Assembly: GCF_007018905.1 (NCBI RefSeq) | Contig: NZ_CP041402.1 | Location: 496,001-560,000 of the forward strand | Length of the DNA stretch: 64,000 nucleotides | Source of the DNA: Tardiphaga sp. vice304 | GTDB taxonomy: Bacteria > Pseudomonadota > Alphaproteobacteria > Rhizobiales > Xanthobacteraceae | Direction: 5' to 3' | In this document: positions 58,384-64,000 of the stretch, piece by piece | How the letters are laid out: each line of letters starts with the position of its first letter | Position numbering within the stretch: position 1 is the stretch's first letter | Notes under the pieces: generated by a model | Databases searched by the model: none | What the model was told of the DNA's origin: nothing | What the model saw: only the letters and a program-made list of their open reading frames with translations | Made by a program: the position numbers and the translations under genes

Positions 58384-59227
58384 GTGACGCGTGTGATTCC
58401 CGACGTCGTCACCTTCTGAGATGGGCGGCTCGATGCGCTGCGGCTGCTGTGCCTGCGGTCGCAGGGCAGGGCATCGCGTCACGCTGTACAGCTTCGCGCC
58501 GCTGCGGGGCCTGCCGCACGGCGTCGTAAATGCCGATGCCACAGCCGTTTTGCCGCGCGCTTTCGCCGAACGGCTGCGGTCTTCCGGCAAAGGTGGTGCG
58601 TGGCGCGACTGGACCACGCTGCAGTTCAGCGATTTCTTCCGGATGCGGCTGATGGCTTTGGGCGCGGGGCTGTGGCTCGACGCTGACGTGCTGTTGCTCA
58701 GGCCTGTCGAGATCGATCCGGCAAAACCCTATTTCGCCTGGGAGAAGCCGCGCCAGCTAGGCAACTCCGTATTGTATCTGCCGCCGGACGATTCGATCGT
58801 GAAGGCCTTCGCCGCGTTGATGGCGCAGGACGAACTGACGCCGGACTGGCTGGCGTGGCGGCATCGGCTGTCGTTTGCCTGGCGCAGCATGCGCGGGATC
58901 ACCACGCGCCTCGCCGACATTCGCGTCGCGATCTTCGGCCCGGCCTCGCTCACGGCACTGTCGAAGCGGTTCTGCTACGCAAAGCATGCGCTGCCGCGAA
59001 AGTCGTATTACGCGGTGCACGCCGAACCACGATTATTCTTCGAGCCGTCGGATTTTTCCGCTTTGGTTGCGGATCCGGAGATTTTGGGCTTCCACGTCTC
59101 GCCCAAGGGCAGAGGCAAGGAGCGGCCGATCGCGGGCAGTTTCTATGCGTGGGCGATGGAGCGGATCGCGAAACCCGTTTACCCTCTGCTGGTGGGGGAG
59201 GGTCGAATGACACCGTGCGAAGCGTGA
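58384..59227 (+). pseudogene. Glycosyltransferase (DXD family) with broken 5' end
   Basis: The 3' part (58421-59227, 268 codons) reads as a sugar-binding-region glycosyltransferase: GHRVTLYSFAPL, RDWTTLQFSDFFRMRL and the DXD motif in GAGLWLDADVLLLRPV. The expected N-terminus is in another frame: from a GTG at 58384 or 58393, VIPDVVTF, then TGA at 58417 where the family has Trp, then DGRLDALRLLCLRSQG. The frames must join between about 58457 and 58475, at a GCAGGGCAGGG stretch. So one nonsense change and one frameshift are needed, unless the read is wrong. The last ~15 codons come from a family A repeat. It follows leuD by 13 bases. Confidence 0.72.
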
Positions 59228-59378
59228 TGAAGTTCGGGGTGGGGTGAACCACGCGCTCATCCGAAATAACTTTGCGGTGCTTTGTTTCAGCTATTGCAGC
59301 AATGAGGGGCCGTCACTCCACCCCGCTCGCTTCGGCTCCGCCGACAGCGAGCGACCCTCCCCCTCCAGGGGAGGGTGA
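59228..59378. repeat. Family A-type repeat after the glycosyltransferase
   Basis: With 59190-59227 it forms an inverted element: CCCTCTGCTGGTGGGGGAGGGTCG on the left; inner GTTCGGGGTGGGGTGAACC / TCACTCCACCCCGC; right end CCCTCCCCCTCCAGGGGAGGGTG. The left arm is read as the end of the broken glycosyltransferase. Confidence 0.65.
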
Positions 59379-59384
59379 ACACGC

Positions 59385-60260
59385 TCAGCCCATCGCGGCA
59401 ATCGCATCCGAAATCGCGATGGTGCGCTTTGCCATGTCGGCGTGCAGCCGCTCGACCATCTTGCCGTCGAGCTGGATCGCGCCGCGGCTTTGGTTTTCCG
59501 GCTGTTGGAACGCGGCGATGACGCGGCGGGCGTAAGCGACTTCTTCCGGCGGCGGCGTGAAGATCTCGTTGCAGGCATCGATCTGGCCGGGGTGGATCAG
59601 CGTCTTGCCGTCGAAGCCGATGTCGCGGCCCTGCGTCGCTTCGGCCCGGAATCCTTCGGCGTCGCCGATGCCGCTATAGGGGCCGTCGAGCATCTCCAGC
59701 CCGTGCAGGCGCGCGGCGAGAATGCAGTGGATGATCATCGGCAGCATCGCCGCGCGACCGGGCAGCATGCGGATCCGGGTTTCGCGCGCGATGTCGTTGG
59801 GGCCGAACACGAAGCCGGCCAGCCGCATCTCGGAATCCCGCGACGCCGCCGCCAGTTCTTCGGCATGCAGGACGGCGCCGGAGGTTTCGATCATCGCCCA
59901 CACCTTGATCGACATGTCGGCATTGATGTCGCCGAGCCGGTCGGCGATCGCTGCCAGGTCCGCGACGCTGGAAATCTTCGGCACCAGAATGCCGTCCGGC
60001 TTGACGCGCCCGGCCATGGTGACGTCGTCGATCCACCACGGCGAATCCAGCGCGTTGATGCGAATGATGACCTCGCGCTGGCCGAAGCCGCCGGCGCTGA
60101 CCGCCTGCGCGATGGCGTCGCGGGCGCTCGCCTTGGCGTCGGGTGCCACGGCGTCCTCGAGGTCGAGGATGATGCCGTCGGCCGGCAGCGTGCGGGCTTT
60201 TTCAAGCGCGCGCGGGTTGGAGCCCGGCATGAACAGGACACTGCGGCGCGGACGGATCAT
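59385..60260 (-). CDS. CitE-like / HpcH-HpaI aldolase family lyase
   Basis: 291-residue TIM-barrel lyase of the CitE/malyl-CoA lyase group. Blocks RRSVLFMPGSNPRALEKA, DGIILDLEDAVAP, REVIIRINALDSPWW, DGILVPKI, WAMIETSGAVLHAEEL, GFVFGPNDIARE and GFDGKTLIHPGQI. Arg and the Glu/Asp metal ligands are in place. Likely substrates are (S)-citramalyl-, malyl- or beta-methylmalyl-CoA; a citrate lyase operon is absent, so it is not true citrate lyase. Divergent from the carbonic anhydrase gene. Confidence 0.9.
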   Translation of the reverse strand: MIRPRRSVLFMPGSNPRALEKARTLPADGIILDLEDAVAPDAKASARDAIAQAVSAGGFGQREVIIRINALDSPWWIDDVTMAGRVKPDGILVPKISSVADLAAIADRLGDINADMSIKVWAMIETSGAVLHAEELAAASRDSEMRLAGFVFGPNDIARETRIRMLPGRAAMLPMIIHCILAARLHGLEMLDGPYSGIGDAEGFRAEATQGRDIGFDGKTLIHPGQIDACNEIFTPPPEEVAYARRVIAAFQQPENQSRGAIQLDGKMVERLHADMAKRTIAISDAIAAMG

Positions 60261-60391
60261 GGCGTCATTCCCTGTGATATTGCGCCCCGAGGGCGGTTAT
60301 GGCTGTCGCGATAACATTTCAGGCCTTCGCCCGAAAGGCTTGTCCGAGGCGGCGTCCTATGGTTATCCGGGGAAACCTAAGAGGCGAACCT

Positions 60392-61027
60392 ATGACCGAA
60401 TTTCCGCAAAACCTCATCTCTGGCTACCAGACCTTCACGTCGCAGCGGCTGCCGACCGAACAATCGCGGTTCCGCGAATTGTCCGAGCGTGGCCAGTCAC
60501 CGGAGGTGATGGTGATCGGCTGCTGCGATTCGCGGGTGTCGCCGGAGGTCATCTTCGATGCCAGCCCCGGCGAATTGTTCGTGGTGCGCAACATCGCCAA
60601 TCTGGTGCCGGTGTATCAGCCCGATGGCGGTGCCCACGGCGTCTCGGCGGCGCTGGAATATGCCGTGCAGGTTTTGCGGGTGAAGCACATCGTCGTGCTC
60701 GGCCACGCACAATGCGGCGGCATCCGCGCCTTCGTCGACAATGCCGCGCCGCTGTCGCCGGGCGATTTCATCGGCCGCTGGATGTCGATGTTCGTCAAGC
60801 CGGGCGAGACGGTGGAAATCCGCGACCACGAGACGATGACGGATTTTGCGACACGGATCGAGAAGGCCGCGGTGATGCGCAGCCTGGAAAATCTTGGCAC
60901 CTTCCCCTTCGTGCAGGCCGCGATCGCGCGCGGCGAGTTGCAGCTGCACGGCGCTTATTTCGGCGTCGCGATGGGGTCGCTGTCGGTGCTGGATCAGGAC
61001 GCGAAGGAATTCCTGGCGGTCAGATAG
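60392..61027 (+). CDS. Beta-class carbonic anhydrase
   Basis: 211 residues from MTEFPQNLISGYQ at 60392 with AAGAGGCG upstream. Zinc ligands: Cys44 in IGCCDSRVSPE (with the Asp46/Arg48 dyad), and His and Cys of LGHAQCGGIRA. NIANLVP and SAALEYAVQVL are typical. It interconverts CO2 and bicarbonate in the cytoplasm, supplying bicarbonate to carboxylases. Single gene, divergent from the CitE-like gene. Confidence 0.93.
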   Translation: MTEFPQNLISGYQTFTSQRLPTEQSRFRELSERGQSPEVMVIGCCDSRVSPEVIFDASPGELFVVRNIANLVPVYQPDGGAHGVSAALEYAVQVLRVKHIVVLGHAQCGGIRAFVDNAAPLSPGDFIGRWMSMFVKPGETVEIRDHETMTDFATRIEKAAVMRSLENLGTFPFVQAAIARGELQLHGAYFGVAMGSLSVLDQDAKEFLAVR

Positions 61028-61065
61028 CGAGAGGGCGACCGCTTAGAAGCGGAGCGCTGTAGCTC

Positions 61066-61194
61066 TTCTCCCCCTTGCGGGGAGGGGCCGGGGTGGGGGT
61101 AGCCGCAGGCGACGGCGTTTGCGGCTACCCCCACCCCGGCAATCATCGCGCTGCGCGCGCCGATTGCCGACCTTCCCCGCAAGGGGGAGGGTGA
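61066..61194. repeat. Family A-type palindromic repeat (copy A7)
   Basis: CTTCTCCCCCTTGCGGGGAGGGG; inner GGGGTGGGGGTAGCCGCAGG / GCGGCTACCCCCACCCC around GGCGTTTGCGG; hairpin CGGCAATCATCGCG...CGCGCCGATTGCCG; end CCTTCCCCGCAAGGGGGAGGG. Between the convergent carbonic anhydrase and asd genes. Confidence 0.8.
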
Positions 61195-61213
61195 CTACAG
61201 CGTTCGTTGCTAC

Positions 61214-62248
61214 TTACGCCGCCTTCTTCTTCGCGGTGATCAGCTTGCGGTTGATCAGGCACTCGGCGATCTGCACGGCGTTGAGCGCTGCACCCTTGCG
61301 CAGATTGTCCGACACGCACCACAGCACCAGGCCGTTCTCCACCGTGGCATCCTCGCGGATGCGGCTGATGTAGGTGGCGTCCTCGCCGGCCGCTTCATAC
61401 GGCGTGACGTAGCCACCGGCCTCGCGCTTGTCGATCACCAGGCAGCCCGGCGCGTTGCGCAGGATGTCGCGGGCTTCGTCGGCCGAGATCGGATTCGCAA
61501 ACTCGATGTTGACCGCTTCGGAATGGCCGACGAATACCGGCACCCGCACGCAGGTCGCCGACATCTTGATTTTGGGATCAAGAATCTTCTTGGTCTCCAT
61601 CATCATCTTCCACTCTTCCTTCGTGTAGCCATCCTCCATGAAGACATCGATCTGGGGGATGACGTTGAAGGCGATCCGCTTCGGGAACTTGGTATTGATC
61701 AGTTCCGAATTGGTGTAGACGGCCTTGGTCTGCTGGAACAGTTCGTCCATCGCTTCCTTGCCGGCGCCGGACACCGACTGATAGGTCGACACCACGACGC
61801 GGGTGATGGTCGCCTTGTCGTGCAGTGGCTTCAGCGCCACGACGAGCTGCGCGGTCGAGCAGTTCGGATTGGCGATGATGCCCTTCTTGGTGAAGCCGGC
61901 GCAGGCGTCGGCATTCACTTCCGGCACGATCAGCGGCACGTCCGGGTCCATCCGCCACTGCGACGAATTGTCGATGACAACGGCGCCGGCCGCGGCGATC
62001 TTCGGCGACCACTCCTTGGACACCGCGCCTCCTGCCGACATCAAGCAGATATCGACGTCGCTGAAATCGTAATGCTCCAGCGCCTTGCATTTCAGGGTAC
62101 GGTCGCCATAGGAGACTTCGACGCCCATGCTGCGGCGGGAGGCCAGCGCCACCACCTCGTCAGCGGGGAATTTGCGTTCGTCCAGGATGTTGAGCATTTC
62201 ACGCCCGACATTGCCGGTCGCTCCGACCAGCGCGACTTTGTAACCCAT
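61214..62248 (-). CDS. asd: Aspartate-semialdehyde dehydrogenase
   Basis: 344 residues; reduces aspartyl phosphate to the semialdehyde for lysine, threonine, methionine and DAP. NADP motif VGATGNVGREML (8-19), phosphate site SRRSMG, SAGGAVSKEW, catalytic Cys130 in IANPNCSTAQLV, and a later RVPVFVGHSEAVNIEF block with the active-site His. Full length. In alphaproteobacteria asd is often near leuB, as here. Confidence 0.96.
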   Translation of the reverse strand: MGYKVALVGATGNVGREMLNILDERKFPADEVVALASRRSMGVEVSYGDRTLKCKALEHYDFSDVDICLMSAGGAVSKEWSPKIAAAGAVVIDNSSQWRMDPDVPLIVPEVNADACAGFTKKGIIANPNCSTAQLVVALKPLHDKATITRVVVSTYQSVSGAGKEAMDELFQQTKAVYTNSELINTKFPKRIAFNVIPQIDVFMEDGYTKEEWKMMMETKKILDPKIKMSATCVRVPVFVGHSEAVNIEFANPISADEARDILRNAPGCLVIDKREAGGYVTPYEAAGEDATYISRIREDATVENGLVLWCVSDNLRKGAALNAVQIAECLINRKLITAKKKAA

Positions 62249-62374
62249 CGTTCACTCTCCGAAGAAATATGCTTGGCCCCCGCAAGCTGCGGATAGGGTA
62301 GCGGCACGGCTTCTATGCGAAAAACCCCGTCGAGACAATGATCGGCGGCCCAATCCCGCGTACCCGTGTGTTAA

Positions 62375-62686
62375 ATGCATCCTGTTCCGACATCGCGCTA
62401 CCCCTCCCAGACCTGGATGTCCCCGGCGTTGCGCCGCATCGTGGATGACGGCGGCGCGCTGGTGGCGCGTCTGCTGGCCTATGTGGGCGTGCTGGGGCTG
62501 ATCATCATCGGCGCCCTGCAATCGTTCGACGGCCTGGCCGACCGGGTCGGGCCGGAGCTTGTGAGCCAGCTCAGCCGTCTCATGCCGGCGCCCGCTTCGG
62601 TTCAGCCGGCCAAACAGCCGGGTTCGCGGTCGCCGGCAATCCCGATTGCCGGTGTGCCGGGCCTGTTTTTGCGCGGCAGCCTGTGA
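62375..62686 (+). CDS. Small membrane protein, unrecognised
   Basis: 103 residues from the ATG at 62375. One clear membrane helix (about 32-51, LLAYVGVLGLIIIGALQSF), a charged segment (DGLADRVGPELVSQLSRL) and a Pro-rich tail (PAPASVQPAKQPGSRSPAIP). No family recognised. It lies between asd (divergent, 126 bases) and the next exported protein. The ribosome site is weak, so confidence is moderate. Confidence 0.55.
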   Translation: MHPVPTSRYPSQTWMSPALRRIVDDGGALVARLLAYVGVLGLIIIGALQSFDGLADRVGPELVSQLSRLMPAPASVQPAKQPGSRSPAIPIAGVPGLFLRGSL

Positions 62687-62856
62687 GGGCCAGCACCACA
62701 AGGTGCTGGACCGCATGCAACATTTGGCCCTGGCCGACATTATCTGCCCAAGTGTGGCCCGATTCACCTTGTCGCGGCGCCTATGCGGCAGCTAAACTGC
62801 CACCAAATCATGGGCATGCTGCTTCGCCTGCCCATCCGAATGCCAATGAGGACATG

Positions 62857-63273
62857 ATGACCGTGAAATTCCCCGCCAAGACCTCGGCTGCGAAGACGTT
62901 TGCAGTGCTGCTTTCGGCGGTTGCCGTGCTGGCGGTCAGCCTCGCGGCGTCGCCGGCCGATGCCCAGACCAAGCGCAAGGCGCGGGTCTATGATCGCGAC
63001 GCCGCCTATGGGGTGCGCGGCAACCCCAACGCCTCCTATCAGGCCGGTCCGCGTACCCGGGTCTATGTCACCAAGCGTTCCTGGCTCGATGCCGGCGTCG
63101 AAGTGCTGCCGGGCGACCGCAAATTCACCGATTATGCCTTCCCCCAGGGCCAGACCTTCGCGCGCGGCAATTTGAACCGCCCGCTGGATCGCCAGCCGCT
63201 GAACCCGGCCTCGGATTTCGGCTATGGCGACGACTACCAGACCCGCGGCTTCCCGATTCCCTCGCTGTTCTGA
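62857..63273 (+). CDS. Exported protein of unknown function
   Basis: 138 residues from the second of two adjacent ATGs (62854/62857) behind GAGGA. Signal peptide to about 35 (SLAASPADAQT). The mature part has YDRDAAYGVRGNPNASYQAG, RVYVTKRSWLDAGVEVLPGD, FPQGQTFARGNLNRPLDRQ and GFPIPSLF at the end. No membrane helix after the signal. Many rhizobial genomes carry such proteins; the role is not known. It ends in a strong terminator. Confidence 0.72.
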   Translation: MTVKFPAKTSAAKTFAVLLSAVAVLAVSLAASPADAQTKRKARVYDRDAAYGVRGNPNASYQAGPRTRVYVTKRSWLDAGVEVLPGDRKFTDYAFPQGQTFARGNLNRPLDRQPLNPASDFGYGDDYQTRGFPIPSLF

Positions 63274-63294
63274 GCGCAGCCAGATCGATCGACG

Positions 63295-63322
63295 AAAATG
63301 CCCGGCTCAGCCGGGCATTTTT
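63295..63322 (+). terminator. Rho-independent terminator
   Basis: AAAATGCCCGGC-tca-GCCGGGCATTTTT, 22 bases after the stop of the exported protein gene at 63273. Perfect stem and good T-run. Confidence 0.92.
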
Positions 63323-63332
63323 GTTTGGGAAT

Positions 63333-63443
63333 GTAGCCCGGATGGAGCGAAGCGAAATCCGGGGTCGCCTCATCCGCTGAACTGCTTGCCCCGGATTACA
63401 TCGCCGCGCCGCGATGCGGCGCACCGATTTCATCCGGGCTACG
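63333..63443. repeat. Family D palindromic repeat, GTAGCCCGGATG
   Basis: GTAGCCCGGATGGAGCGAAGCGAAATCCGGGG at the left and CCCCGGATTACATCGC...CATCCGGGCTAC at the right: a large hairpin with an inner GCCGCGATGCGGC stem. A single copy is seen in the window; the sequence style is widespread in proteobacteria. Confidence 0.8.
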
Positions 63444-63449
63444 GACTTC

Positions 63450-64000
63450 CTACAGCGCCTGCAATTCGGTCACCACCGCCTCGCCCATCTGCGCGGTGCT
63501 CACGGCGGTCATGCCATCCGACATGATGTCCGCCGTGCGCAGGCCCTTCGCCAGCACCGCGGCGACGGCTGCATCCACCTTGTCGGCGAGTTCGCCGAGG
63601 TCCAGCGAATAGCGCAGCGCCATGCCGAACGAGGCGATCATGGCCAGCGGGTTGGCTTTGCCCTGGCCTGCAATATCCGGCGCCGAGCCATGCACCGGCT
63701 CATACATCGCCTTGCGCTTGCCGGTCTTGGCGTTCACTTCGCCGAGCGAGGCCGAGGGCAGCATGCCGAGCGAGCCCGTCAGCATCGCCGCGATGTCGGA
63801 GAGCATGTCGCCGAACAGATTGTCGGTGACGATGACGTCGAACTGTTTCGGCCACTTCACCAGGTTCATGCCGCCGGAATCGGCGAGCTGGTGCTCGAGC
63901 TTGACGTCGGGATATTCGCGGGCGTGCACCTGCGTGACGACCTCGTTCCACAGCAGGCCGGACTTCATGACGTTGCGCTTTTCCATCGACGTCACCTTGT
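63450..64000 (-). CDS. leuB: 3-isopropylmalate dehydrogenase, 5' part beyond window
   Basis: C-terminal ~183 residues; the frame is open to the right edge ([20 protein letters not shown]). NAD- and Mg-binding region [22 protein letters not shown], then [20 protein letters not shown]. It oxidises 3-isopropylmalate in leucine synthesis. The reading extends outside the window, so the start cannot be given. With leuC and leuD it completes the isomeroreductive branch in this region. Confidence 0.96.
   Translation of the reverse strand, partial: KVTSMEKRNVMKSGLLWNEVVTQVHAREYPDVKLEHQLADSGGMNLVKWPKQFDVIVTDNLFGDMLSDIAAMLTGSLGMLPSASLGEVNAKTGKRKAMYEPVHGSAPDIAGQGKANPLAMIASFGMALRYSLDLGELADKVDAAVAAVLAKGLRTADIMSDGMTAVSTAQMGEAVVTELQAL

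Noticed and set aside
59385..60260. Citrate lyase beta subunit in a citrate fermentation operon
   Set aside because: No citC, citD, citF or citX neighbours; a CoA-ester lyase of the wider CitE-like family is more likely.

Overview
The window is a 64 kb, GC-rich chromosomal stretch from an alphaproteobacterium, most likely Hyphomicrobiales, family Nitrobacteraceae (the Bradyrhizobium / Rhodopseudomonas group). The reasons are the mdh-sucCD / sucAB-SDR-lpdA arrangement, acnA next to a ccmABCDG (cycVWZXY-type) cytochrome c maturation operon, an EcfF/OsrA-like sigma/anti-sigma pair, and several families of intergenic palindromic repeats (GGGAGAGG-type, TCATTCCGGG-type, GTCATTGCGAGGAG-type). It is mostly core genome. 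I see no rRNA, tRNA, CRISPR array, insertion sequence or prophage.

Layout. 1-1.5 kb: the 3' part of xerC and a DUF4337 membrane protein. 1.7-9.8 kb (minus strand): alpha/beta hydrolase, small membrane protein, lpdA, an SDR oxidoreductase, sucB and sucA. 10-15 kb: an accessory block (TetR regulator, OsmC-like protein, acyl-CoA dehydrogenase-like flavoprotein, two-domain rhodanese, orphan histidine kinase) lying between sucA and sucD. 15.6-20.3 kb (minus): sucD, sucC, mdh, zapE. 20.4-25.2 kb: thpR, a TesA-like esterase, and the divergent YbbA/YbbP-type ABC exporter. 25.4-28.7 kb: a Bax-inhibitor-1 protein, GNAT, DUF2794, a possible small RNA and a DUF1223 protein. 28.8-34.9 kb: acnA and ccmABCDG. 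35-43.6 kb: a secreted helix-hairpin-helix protein, yciB, ftsY, an RluA-type synthase, an unrecognised protein, dapF, two exported proteins (GyrI-like and SIMPL), an exported metallo-beta-lactamase-fold hydrolase and an aerolysin-like protein. 44-48 kb: the conserved ffh-rpsP-rimM-trmD-rplS string. 48.4-64 kb: leuC, leuD, asd and the start-truncated leuB of leucine and aspartate-family biosynthesis, interleaved with accessory genes.

How the genes work together. Much of the lower TCA cycle (aconitase, 2-oxoglutarate dehydrogenase, succinyl-CoA synthetase, malate dehydrogenase) is here, together with cytochrome c maturation that serves the respiratory chain. Both protein halves of the SRP targeting pathway (Ffh and FtsY) are present at separate loci. 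leuC/D/B carry out leucine synthesis.

The most unusual part is 51.2-54.8 kb. An ECF sigma factor and a NrsF/OsrA-type membrane anti-sigma factor are divergent from four same-strand genes. These encode a periplasmic thioredoxin, a CcdA-type thiol transporter, an 81-residue exported peptide with five NPCAAK repeats, and a histidine-rich protein. I read this as a candidate stress-controlled periplasmic thiol or metal-handling module. It is followed by four small exported proteins, three of them strikingly rich in Gly, His, Tyr or Arg. Other notable points are a glycosyltransferase gene broken at its 5' end after leuD, an aerolysin-like gene in an AT-richer pocket, and palindromic repeats inserted inside otherwise tight operons (ccmA/ccmB and rimM/trmD).
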